12,361 bases of DNA, from the NCBI GenBank assembly GCA_013287235.1, contig JABDEF010000039.1, positions 1 through 12,361 on the forward strand, in the 5' to 3' direction. Source of the DNA: Gammaproteobacteria bacterium (GTDB lineage: Bacteria; Pseudomonadota; Gammaproteobacteria; DSM-16500). How positions within the stretch are numbered: position 1 is the first letter of the stretch; every line of letters starts with the position of its first letter. The notes below the pieces were generated by a model. It was not told where the DNA came from and did no database searches. It was given only the letters and a program-made list of their open reading frames with translations. Position numbers and translations under genes: made by a program. Below, one piece after another: positions 7,001 to 12,361 of this stretch.

Positions 7001-8198
7001 AATTATCTAAAAAAATCTGAGTATTTGTTGTGTCAGTTGTTTCACCAGCTACTTTTTCTTTACTCCCTGGCAATTCCTTCTTTTCTTTTACAGTAGTGGG
7101 CACCTTCTCTTCCTTTTCCAATTCATTCTGCTCTTCTACTACTTCCTTCTCTTCTACTACTTCTTCCTCTACAGAGATAAGCTTTGTAGTTCTATATCCT
7201 CCTAACTTAGAAATAAAAGCATTTTGCCTATGTATTTCTTTTAAATGTGTATCTGTCTGAAGGTCGGGCATCCCTATTACTTGTTGAATGCCTGCTACTA
7301 GGACGCTTGGTAGATTACCATTTGGTACTAATATAGAATAATCTAGTGATTCAGGAACTTCTTGAGATCCAAAATTACCTAATATAAATTTACCAATTAA
7401 TGGTACAGTAGATTCAGTTTTATCTTCAAGTCTTTTAAAGCTCTCAGTTGCAGCGGTTGAGAAAATTTCCTGATGTTCAAGGTTAATTGCGTTCTGTAGT
7501 AATTTATTTGCTGCCGTAATTTGTTCCGTTAAATGAACACTCTTCTTTCCAATTTCAATTTTTGTCTCTTCGGCAAGGGGATCTTTTGTTCTAAAATAAT
7601 CAAGAGGATTAGGGATTATCATTGAAAGCTGTTTATCACCTGTTGATTGAAAAGATTGATACTTTGCCATTACTCTTAAAATAACTTCAAGTTTTTTCAT
7701 TCTTTCCAGTTTTTCTGCTCCATTTTTCAACGCACAGATTCCTAGGCACTGATCAAGCACCCATCCAATAAATTGAGTTCTAGGTACATCGGGTTTTCCT
7801 CTTAATAATCCTTCAGGCGCATCTTTCAACCAGCCGATTAATAAAAATGCCGCGTTTTTAATTGCTTCATTTATAACTCCATCGTAATCATTAAACTTGA
7901 TTGTTATTCTAGCTGGATTAAAAGAATCTTTTGTTCTTGGTTCTGTTATGTATACCTCTTTACCCTCTTTTTCTTTTGTAACTTCTAACGCCCGACTTTG
8001 TGCGTCCATTGCAAGTTTTTGAGAACTATTATCTATGTGTGGTGCAATCTGCTGTCGTATTTTTTCTACTTCTTCTCCATCAGTAGCATTAACTTTAGTC
8101 TTAGCAAATTCAAAACCCCAGGTAATCACTGCTAAAGCGGCAGGTTTTCCCGCTGCTTCGATAGTAGATTTCATATCAGTAAATTGTCCAAATGCCAT
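4032..8198 (-). CDS. Giant coiled-coil protein of unknown function, possible secreted effector
   Basis: A 1388-residue protein that I do not recognise. It starts MAFGQFTDMKSTIEAAGKPA, with GAGGA about 8 bases upstream and a good promoter at 8258-8286. Residues 1-335 are mixed helical and the most globular-looking part (for example AAFLLIGWLKDAPEGLL). A highly acidic tract, VEEEVVEEKEVVEEQNE, lies at about 343-360. A Pro/Ser/Thr-rich linker at about 650-725 includes PPSPKSPTGPSS. The rest is long, charged and helical, with probable coiled coils at about 540-640 and 930-1140. The C-terminus has an acidic DDCEEDA patch and ends in a basic, Ser-rich tail. No signal peptide, membrane segment or enzyme motif is apparent. 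Size, low-complexity linkers, coiled coils and a charged C-terminus recall Dot/Icm (type IVB) effectors of Legionellales; that is inference. A large structural or cytoskeletal-like protein is the main alternative. Confidence 0.85.
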   Translation of the reverse strand: MAFGQFTDMKSTIEAAGKPAALAVITWGFEFAKTKVNATDGEEVEKIRQQIAPHIDNSSQKLAMDAQSRALEVTKEKEGKEVYITEPRTKDSFNPARITIKFNDYDGVINEAIKNAAFLLIGWLKDAPEGLLRGKPDVPRTQFIGWVLDQCLGICALKNGAEKLERMKKLEVILRVMAKYQSFQSTGDKQLSMIIPNPLDYFRTKDPLAEETKIEIGKKSVHLTEQITAANKLLQNAINLEHQEIFSTAATESFKRLEDKTESTVPLIGKFILGNFGSQEVPESLDYSILVPNGNLPSVLVAGIQQVIGMPDLQTDTHLKEIHRQNAFISKLGGYRTTKLISVEEEVVEEKEVVEEQNELEKEEKVPTTVKEKKELPGSKEKVAGETTDTTNTQIFLDNLAKAELKNDGSVYAYKNRLTGEFFEYNPNFENDDKIEKITFASGFNPLYLKNDTTRKIAWKRFITMLRLADSLQRSIEIDKDFRKYSRQYGDTTTYLILQDVIEQTVNFDKTLWDSVITEIDKCKKARNDIWSSQKSKERKDTSKQDEGTIAVLEELIKLNKNSTDDIRQKITNAQEKVKTDIQNQKISCANDTQDMYKVFDEYGKKLEKLGTLSGTDIRKAQKAVETGKEVAFRRAHGIDQALRISNKKHETTPPSPKSPTGPSSTTRTEQSPSPTLLSTQTIIEGQSSESKKDNSKEFTESDTKQQEEKERKYHKEQSTTPLPEFQPLREKIRPLLETKNNIERNRYYKYQGRQDPKELVINYENGWTVNENKFNEKLAVLGIQTEEQVNSLPQLQRLGGILENEQFKTDLQDFYTRKDTEIQASSMYRQLLNEIHALGKIARKIKKNGSYGSEGTKVNSERAIRLMICEEMVNRFSAIALDINSEITYDQLEKMRFVLFGYLDLQKTRKKEVNHTFNNEIDKLIDRAILDVNKARDLVRQKELARSTFNEKIKRYKDINDGIIEEKKTIGNIISDLKAVKKFENLPLHVDYNGHRRPNEKEKTVVNLGELKSGSISLHDALNTEIRKFVYSDKFKHHNVIKKIQEIDEKIKNLYDQTQNWINLFNTHDEGNMKLATEQQVFLRKYFESKEESSAFATLLNDLEKTREELSKFNGIEFIRSELETSITHAYDILGQIIDKNKSHFEEQTAAAMFNKSKTFSTEEEKSLHKDPELSRVSVSANGLFGTETKDYEKYTEDEQALTRRIIHHYLKHDLFKQTTEEDPIKKANTCANTITYTNNYAEMIEKRAQILLDEKHVKNIVDGRKAAALLYISAGLDKNKQIVQKRTEQAADHLINNYSLADSKGYTVSSSWSSIFDTSPTGYCIVLLAVHKSLEVEFPSRNNTNTAVATKILDDCEEDAIRLKISTQEKEKQKKTRVPRSNSRSS

Positions 8199-8257
8199 AA
8201 AAAAATCCTCGTAAATTTTAAAATCAAACCTTATAATTAACTAAACTATATGCTAAA

Positions 8258-8286
8258 ATTATATACAATTATGCGCAGAAAGTAAA
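8258..8286 (-). promoter_or_regulatory. Promoter of the giant gene
   Basis: On the minus strand TTTACT (8281-8286) is followed, after 17 bases, by a perfect TATAAT (8258-8263), about 60 bases before the ATG. Spacing and -10 match the sigma-70 consensus. Confidence 0.65.
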
Positions 8287-8339
8287 CAATATTTAGATTC
8301 TACTCAAGCATCGACTTAATAAATATAAGAAAGGTTTTT

Positions 8340-9674
8340 ATGCAAAACCTTAAAACAATAGTTGAAATAAAAAATTCTCATTCTTTCATATTGTTATATA
8401 ATAGAAAATTTCTTATTATTTTTAATATTTCATGGAAATTTGTTGAAATTATAGCAATTTTCTATTATTATTTTCTTATGCAATATATCCCAAGAGCCAT
8501 TGAAAAAACCCTAAAAACCCATCTCGAACGCGGCAAAAGCATTTTACTGCTTGGCGCAAGCCAAACTGGCAAAACCACGTTACTTAAGCACCTGAATGTA
8601 GGCGATTTATCTTTTACATTGTTAGATCCTTCTGTTCGTTTGCAGTTTGAAAAATCGCCTAATTCACTACAACAACAAATTGCTGCTTTTAAACAGCAGA
8701 AAAATTTGAGTCATCCTCCTATCGTGATTATCGATGAAGTACAGAAAGTGCCAGAGCTCATGGATATAATTCAATTACTCATTGATAATCAGGAAGCACA
8801 ATTTATTCTGACAGCATCTTCCGTTCGCAAATTACGCCGGCACGCGGAATTTAATTTATTGCCCGGACGGGTGATTCATTTACATTTGGATCCTTTAGCC
8901 TTATCTGAATTACCGAAACCGTTTCCTGAAATTGAATTATTATTACTTTATGGTAGTTTACCTGGCATTTATTTAGAAAAAGATTTACAAAACAAACAAA
9001 TCGATTTAGAAGCTTACGTAAAAAATTATCTTGAAGAAGAAGTACGGGGTGAGGCTTTAGTACGACAAATAGGTAGTTTTACAAAATTCTTGGAATTTTC
9101 AGCAGTCGAAGCTGGCAATCAAATAAATATTAATAAATTATCACAAGAACTTGGCGTTGGGCGTCATACGATTACAGAATATTTTCAAGTATTAGAGGAT
9201 TGCTTCATTGCAGAAAGAATTGAACCTCTCACCCAAATGACTAGACGTCGCAAATTAACAAAAACGCCAAAATATTTATTTTTTGATTTAGGGATTCAGC
9301 GTATTGCTGCAAACGAAGGACAGCAATTATCTTTTAAAGCATTAAGTCAAAAGTTCGAGCAATTTGTTGGACTAGAATTGCTTCGGTTTATACGAATTTT
9401 CATGCCAAGCGCAAAATTATGCTATTGGCGTGATCATGCAGGTCCGGAAATTGATTTTTTAATTGAATATAATAAAAAATATCTTCCCATCGAAGTAAAA
9501 TGGACTGAAACACCTACTTTGCATGACGCAAAACATATTATAAAATTTATGAATGAATATGATTGCATAAAACCCGCGTATATCATTTGTCGTTGTAAGA
9601 GCGCGCTGTTGTTGACAGATGATATTATAGCTTTGCCATGGCAATCATTTGATAATTTACTAAATAATTTTTAA
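8340..9674 (+). CDS. AAA-type ATPase, DUF4143 family, with possible N-terminal extension
   Basis: A 444-residue protein if started at 8340, where AAGAAAGG lies 5 bases upstream. Counted from there, Walker A is GASQTGKT (72-79), Walker B is IVIIDEVQ with D132 and E133, and a winged-helix segment lies at about 255-290. A PD-(D/E)xK-like C-terminal domain has D372 in GPEIDFL and E385-V-K387; the end is IIALPWQSF. Family members usually begin close to MQYIPRAIEK, which here is an in-frame ATG at 8478 without a visible ribosome-binding site. The extra 46 residues are hydrophobic and aromatic (IIAIFYYYFL) and could be a membrane-seeking extension or untranslated AT-rich leader. Function in the family is not established. 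It is divergent from the giant gene and shares the 141-base intergenic region. It is distinct in sequence from the ATPase at 514-1677, so not a recent duplicate. Confidence 0.9.
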   Translation: MQNLKTIVEIKNSHSFILLYNRKFLIIFNISWKFVEIIAIFYYYFLMQYIPRAIEKTLKTHLERGKSILLLGASQTGKTTLLKHLNVGDLSFTLLDPSVRLQFEKSPNSLQQQIAAFKQQKNLSHPPIVIIDEVQKVPELMDIIQLLIDNQEAQFILTASSVRKLRRHAEFNLLPGRVIHLHLDPLALSELPKPFPEIELLLLYGSLPGIYLEKDLQNKQIDLEAYVKNYLEEEVRGEALVRQIGSFTKFLEFSAVEAGNQININKLSQELGVGRHTITEYFQVLEDCFIAERIEPLTQMTRRRKLTKTPKYLFFDLGIQRIAANEGQQLSFKALSQKFEQFVGLELLRFIRIFMPSAKLCYWRDHAGPEIDFLIEYNKKYLPIEVKWTETPTLHDAKHIIKFMNEYDCIKPAYIICRCKSALLLTDDIIALPWQSFDNLLNNF

Positions 9675-9779
9675 ACTTCAAAGAGAAATAAAAATTTCAG
9701 ATGATACAAATATTTCAAAATCTTTTAACAGTATTTTTAATAAAAAACAAAAATATAAAAACCTATTATCCACATTTAT

Positions 9780-9855
9780 TATTATCATCGCGCCGACAGA
9801 AAAGAAATATGCCCTTACAGAAAAAGATTATGTGATACCTTGGGATCTTGCATAA
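9780..9855 (+). pseudogene. Possible C-terminal remnant of another DUF4143 ATPase
   Basis: A frame without a start, ending in TAA at 9853-9855, encodes FIIIIAPTEKKYALTEKDYV then IPWDLA. It lines up by eye with the last residues of the neighbouring ATPase (YIICRCKSALLLTDDIIALPWQ): a beta-strand of I/V residues, then an LT(D/E) and an (A/I)-P-W motif. It may be the tail of a deleted second copy. The match is short, so this is tentative. It is followed directly by a family-2 repeat, as the winged-helix tails are followed by family-1 repeats. Confidence 0.4.
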
Positions 9856-9866
9856 AGATAAACAGT

Positions 9867-9948
9867 GTCACATCTGCCCTTTCAACATCTTTAATAAAAT
9901 TTTAATTTTCGATTCTAAATCTGTATTTTTTTGAATATTTTTTTACAT
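9867..9948 (+). repeat. Family-2 repeat, copy A (82 bp)
   Basis: From gtcacatctgccctttcaac to acat, aligned without gaps to 10532-10613 with about 8 differences in 82 bases. Its right edge contains the last codon and the stop codon of the DUF2442 gene. Confidence 0.9.
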
Positions 9949-10260
9949 CAAAACCCATTTACCATGAAGCTTAATTTCATCATACATGGCGTCTGGTGCA
10001 AGATCGATTTCACCCGGCCAGGTAACTGCGCCATGCTCAAGATAAACCTGATTAAATAGATGGACATCTTTTAATGCTGCAAAAACACCCGCTTTGTTAC
10101 TTGTCACTCGATGTGACATTTCAACAAAACCATGTGTTCCATCAATAAACTCAACTTCAAGCCTATAGTTAGTAAGGGGCTTTACTTTGGTTAATCGCCA
10201 CGGCGCGGTACAAATTACTCTAGTGGTGGTATTTTCTTCGGCGTTTTGTGTTGGTCGCAT
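9943..10260 (-). CDS. DUF2442 domain protein, putative partner of DUF4160
   Basis: A 105-residue protein if started at the ATG at 10258-10260; a TTG three codons earlier (10269) is an alternative. The DUF2442 domain covers most of it. It starts at WRLTKVKPLTNYRLEVEF, then has DGTHGFVEMSHRV, GVFAALKD, FNQVYLEHGAVTWPGEIDL and a final APDAMYDEI, all typical of the family. It is encoded downstream of the DUF4160 gene and overlaps its end by 46 bases, which implies translational coupling. The two families are often adjacent, and the pair has the look of a type II toxin-antitoxin-like module, but I know of no proven activity. The last Met codon and stop lie within the 82-bp family-2 repeat. No truncation is evident. 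Confidence 0.88.
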   Translation of the reverse strand: MRPTQNAEENTTTRVICTAPWRLTKVKPLTNYRLEVEFIDGTHGFVEMSHRVTSNKAGVFAALKDVHLFNQVYLEHGAVTWPGEIDLAPDAMYDEIKLHGKWVLM

Positions 10261-10475
10261 AATTTCCAATCCTCTAATAGTTCGGTTCGGTGTTCAGATG
10301 CCCACTCCAGTATCAATGATAAGGCTCTGCGGGGCATACTGCCTTTAATAATTTCAAGAGTGATGATATTAATAAGAACCTCGTGCTCACCATAAAGGGC
10401 ATGAAAATGCGGCGGGGCATGATCGTCCCAAAACATTTGAATAATTATTCCGTAAAACATACTAATTGTTGGCAT
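10215..10475 (-). CDS. DUF4160 domain protein
   Basis: An 86-residue protein starting MPTISMFYGIIIQMFWDDHA, the characteristic N-terminus of the family, followed by PPHFHALYGEHEV. The conserved HAPPHFHA block (His-rich) is intact. The C-terminal half has RRALSLILEWASEHRTEL and an EDW motif. The ATG at 10473-10475 is chosen because the family begins MPTIS; a TTG three codons earlier lies nearer to the AAGGA and is possible. First gene of a two-gene operon with DUF2442, with a minus-strand TATAAT at 10512-10517 and the other family-2 repeat just beyond it. Possibly the effector half of a toxin-antitoxin-like pair; activity unknown. Confidence 0.9.
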   Translation of the reverse strand: MPTISMFYGIIIQMFWDDHAPPHFHALYGEHEVLINIITLEIIKGSMPRRALSLILEWASEHRTELLEDWKLCDQHKTPKKIPPLE

Positions 10476-10511
10476 TTGCAACAAATCCTTCTTTTCTCGA
10501 AAGTTATGTTT

Positions 10512-10517
10512 ATTATA
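10512..10517 (-). promoter_or_regulatory. Probable -10 box for the DUF4160/DUF2442 pair
   Basis: A perfect TATAAT on the minus strand about 37 bases before the DUF4160 ATG. No clear -35 box is seen; the expected position falls at the edge of the family-2 repeat. Confidence 0.45.
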
Positions 10518-10531
10518 CTATAGGAAACGGG

Positions 10532-10613
10532 GTCACATCTCCCCTTTCAGCATCTTTAATAAAATTTTAATTTTCAATTCTAAACCTGCATTTTTCTGTA
10601 TATTTTTTGACAT
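10532..10613 (+). repeat. Family-2 repeat, copy B (82 bp)
   Basis: Direct repeat of 9867-9948, preceded by gaaacggg so that the full head reads ggggtcacatct. The two copies bracket the DUF4160/DUF2442 genes exactly. Confidence 0.9.
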
Positions 10614-10616
10614 ATT

Positions 10617-10630
10617 CCAGCGAAAGCTGG
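10617..10630 (+). repeat. GAAA-tetraloop hairpin, REP-like
   Basis: ccagc-gaaa-gctgg is a perfect 5-bp stem with a GNRA loop, placed directly after family-2 copy B. The (t)tcc..gcgaaagc..gg pattern is common in dispersed palindromes of proteobacteria. Confidence 0.5.
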
Positions 10631-10671
10631 GCTCCGTCAAAGCAGAATGTAATATCGGTGCATTATTTGAA

Positions 10672-10776
10672 ATGGAAGAAAATGAATTGGATATTTTAGA
10701 AATTCAGCCAAAAATGCATGCGCCAGGTACCGGCGTTGTTACCTTTTTGTTTGAGGAACTTGTGCAAGTGAAGTAA
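10672..10776 (+). pseudogene. Short unidentified reading frame, probable gene tail
   Basis: Thirty-four codons, MEENELDILEIQPKMHAPG through FLFEELVQVK, then TAA at 10774-10776. The frame is open further upstream into the family-2 repeat, where the peptide turns into low-complexity F/I residues. Amino acid content is protein-like and codon use is plausible, but there is no good ribosome-binding site and I do not recognise the family. It looks like another 3' gene tail stranded next to a repeat. A small real gene is the alternative. Confidence 0.35.
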
Positions 10777-10889
10777 CCTTCCGGCGCGCCTGAGAAACCT
10801 CCATGTTGCTGATGTTATTGCTCACCAAAGAGTTGTGAGTAGTAAGTATTATGGTGATATCATATAAAAATACAAAGCTGGAGGTTTAT

Positions 10890-11858
10890 ATGCATATTTT
10901 TAGAGTAATCGCTATTTCGCCATTAGCGCTCTTTTTGTCAGGTTGTCCTGCTCCTTATACCAATCAAATTGGGATCAGTCAGCCTAATACTTCATCGCTT
11001 CCGCATCCACTCAATAGTCAGAAAGCTTTAGTTTACCTGGTTCAACCTGTTTTTGAGGTTGATTTATTTTTAGTTGCGGGAACAGCTTTGGAAGGTACTG
11101 GATATGGAGCCTCGGAGGTGTATATAAATAAGCATTATCTGGGTCCTCTGGGTTATCATAATTCTTATAAGATGTTGTGTTTTTACGCCGACCCGGGTGT
11201 TTATCGTTTAAACTTTGTGAACAAAGGAGCTACTCCGGAAACTATTTCTGAAACTATTCATTTAGAAACTAATAAATCTTATTTTTATGGCTTAAGTGAA
11301 AAAAATACGTTCTACTCTCAAGGGCCAACTGTAAGTTTTAGCCAATTATCAACTAACGAGGGTAAAAATTATTTAGCCTGGTACAAACGTCATCAGGCGT
11401 TGCCGGATCAATGTCTTTCAGATATCTCAGGTTTACCTTCTCGTCCTTCCAAAATTTATTATGTCATGAAGGTTAGAAATGAAAGCGATGTCCCCTATCA
11501 AGTAACGCAAAATACTCGCGAAAAAACTACTATTGATTTGCTTCCAAATCAGAGTTATCAATTCCCACCCATACTTAAGTATTCCATCGTTGGAAGTTTC
11601 GTTGAATTCAGTTTTGTCAATCAAAATAGCCAAAAAGAAACCCCTGTATCCATACAGGCTATTAGCAATAAATTGTCTTATTATTCGAATCCCAATTGGG
11701 GTAAGCCGATGGGTTGGGGAGCTCCCAAAAAAGAAGTTTTTCATAGTGTAATAACCTCCGAAATTTGCACCCAATCGTTTAAATCTATTGATACTTACAT
11801 CACGTGCACGACAACCATTAGAAATGGAGATCAAGCTAAAGGACAATCTATCTATTAG
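10890..11858 (+). CDS. Lipoprotein, DUF2846-like N-terminal half
   Basis: A 322-residue protein. The start at 10890 is set by a perfect GGAGG at 10880-10884, five bases upstream; an in-frame ATG at 10851 lacks such a site. A short signal peptide ends in the lipobox LSGC, so Cys19 should be lipidated and the protein exported to the periplasm, anchored in a membrane. Residues about 45-160 (KALVYLVQP, then SEVYINKHYLGPL, then CFYADPGVYRLNFV) resemble the beta-rich DUF2846 domain found in surface lipoproteins. Residues about 190-260 (MKVRNESDVPYQVTQN onward) may form a second beta domain. The function is unknown. It is the only exported product in the window and appears monocistronic. Its last bases overlap the truncated transposase on the other strand by 11 bases. 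Confidence 0.85.
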   Translation: MHIFRVIAISPLALFLSGCPAPYTNQIGISQPNTSSLPHPLNSQKALVYLVQPVFEVDLFLVAGTALEGTGYGASEVYINKHYLGPLGYHNSYKMLCFYADPGVYRLNFVNKGATPETISETIHLETNKSYFYGLSEKNTFYSQGPTVSFSQLSTNEGKNYLAWYKRHQALPDQCLSDISGLPSRPSKIYYVMKVRNESDVPYQVTQNTREKTTIDLLPNQSYQFPPILKYSIVGSFVEFSFVNQNSQKETPVSIQAISNKLSYYSNPNWGKPMGWGAPKKEVFHSVITSEICTQSFKSIDTYITCTTTIRNGDQAKGQSIY

Positions 11859-12111
11859 CGAGCTGGCAAAATACAAGCGTAAGAATAATCTTGGCATGCT
11901 CACCAAGAAGTGCATACAAGCCCAGTTCATTTGCGATGAAATCTAAAATTACAGATCCAAACACACGCGAACTCTCGAGGACAAGATCCTCTTTGTGTGA
12001 GGGAAACACACTGTTATTTTGATCGGGATCAACACCAAGATATCGCAAAACTTTTTGCCGGACCTTTCTGTCAACTCGTTTCGACTCAACCTCGGCGAGG
12101 AAATTAATGCA
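11848..12111 (-). pseudogene. Truncated IS1634-like transposase, N-terminal fragment
   Basis: An open frame with no proper start encodes FLAEVESKRVDRKVRQKVLR followed by YLG, the typical N-terminal block of IS1634-type DDE transposases (a ...GKVRQ..L..LG pattern). It continues with SSRVFGSVILDFIANELGLY and LLGEHAKIILTLVFCQLANR, again as in that family. It then stops, so the catalytic DDE domain is absent and the fragment is dead. The break coincides with the 3' end of the lipoprotein gene, suggesting the insertion sequence remnant was joined there. The family assignment is from pattern memory. A family-2 repeat lies just beyond its 5' side. Confidence 0.55.
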
Positions 12112-12122
12112 TAAAGGAAAAC

Positions 12123-12180
12123 GGGGTCACATCTGCTTATCCCGCAACTTGTATTTTTTTAAAGTTGTTGAAAGAGCAGA
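12123..12180. repeat. Family-2 repeat, copy C, rearranged with an inverted half
   Basis: The head ggggtcacatctgc (12123-12136) matches copies A and B on the plus strand. At 12159-12180 the bases are the reverse complement of copy A 9873-9894 (tctgccctttcaacatcttt) with two differences. The unit can therefore fold: TCTGCT (12132-12137) pairs with AGCAGA (12175-12180), and CAACTT (12145-12150) with AAGTTG (12162-12167). Confidence 0.7.
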
Positions 12181-12188
12181 CCTGTTTT

Positions 12189-12361
12189 TTATTTCTTATT
12201 ACTATGTGCTAATGAGGATGCCTGAAGGATGACGTGCTCTTTTTTTATTTCTTGTTTAAATTCATCTGGAATAGTATTCCAATCAAGAATATCTACTAAA
12301 ATGGGTAAGTTGCTTTCTGAAACAGCGTCACGTAATGTGGATAATTGTTTTTGAGTAAGAG
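12189..12361 (-). CDS. 3' end of a small HI0073/MntA-like nucleotidyltransferase gene (partial)
   Basis: The last 57 codons of a minus-strand gene that begins beyond the window, stopping at 12189-12191. The peptide, LTQKQLSTLRDAVSESNLPI then LVDILDWNTIPDEFKQEI and HVILQ, matches the C-terminal half of minimal nucleotidyltransferases. In these the (V)D(I/V)(L/V)DW strand carries the third catalytic aspartate and the protein ends soon after an I..(H/V)V.(I/L)Q motif. Such proteins normally pair with a HEPN-type partner, as substrate-binding subunit or toxin, in an adjacent overlapping gene; here that gene would lie outside the window. The first two catalytic aspartates cannot be checked. Confidence 0.75.
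   Translation of the reverse strand, partial: LTQKQLSTLRDAVSESNLPILVDILDWNTIPDEFKQEIKKEHVILQASSLAHSNKK

Noticed and set aside
4849..7260. Several plus-strand frames of 73-81 codons opposite the giant gene
   Set aside because: They are Ser/Phe/Leu-rich antisense shadows of a Glu/Lys-rich coding strand; none has a family pattern.
514..9674. The two DUF4143 ATPases as a recent duplication
   Set aside because: They share motifs only; the proteins differ along most of their length and in the Walker A context (GPRQVGKT against GASQTGKT).
11433..11930. Minus-strand 165-codon frame
   Set aside because: It is antisense to the lipoprotein gene, which has a signal peptide and strong ribosome-binding site; the frame shows no domain.

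Overview
The window is AT-rich, accessory-type bacterial DNA. The protein families and codon style suggest a low-GC gammaproteobacterium, possibly a host-associated Legionellales/Coxiellaceae-like organism. The HigB/HigA pair resembles the E. coli type, there is a REP-associated tyrosine transposase (RAYT), two DUF4143-type ATPases, and one giant coiled-coil, effector-like protein. The taxonomic guess is inference; no rRNA or core gene is present to confirm it.

Layout, left to right. At 1-84 is the 5' end of a minus-strand gene that runs off the window. At 198-499 the 3' tail of a winged-helix gene lies between two inverted copies of a ~22-bp repeat (family 1, ggggtcaaagc...ccattggc). A minus-strand ATPase (514-1677) follows, with a perfect palindrome over its ribosome-binding site. 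Next is a RAYT (1752-2693) whose element is bounded by inverted family-1 repeats; its last codons and stop lie inside one of them. A higBA toxin-antitoxin operon (2880-3606) is bracketed by two direct copies of the RAYT element's right end. A second copy of the winged-helix tail plus family-1 repeat lies at 3811-3978, so the whole block 500-3810 is flanked by ~165-bp direct repeats.

The middle third (4032-8198) is a single 1388-residue minus-strand gene of unknown function with its own promoter. It is coiled-coil and low-complexity rich and looks like a secreted effector, although no catalytic domain can be recognised. Divergent to it is a second DUF4143 ATPase (8340-9674), followed by a short tail that resembles the end of another such ATPase.

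The right third holds a DUF4160/DUF2442 gene pair (9943-10475) flanked by 82-bp direct repeats of a second family (gtcacatct...), a lipoprotein gene (10890-11858), a truncated IS1634-like transposase, a third, rearranged family-2 repeat, and the 3' end of a small HI0073/MntA-like nucleotidyltransferase gene running off the window.

The theme is small toxin-antitoxin-like or stability modules and gene tails set between short dispersed repeats, several of which touch the stop codons of the genes they border. One RAYT is present as a candidate mobilising enzyme. This reads as a repeat-driven mosaic, not one coordinated pathway.
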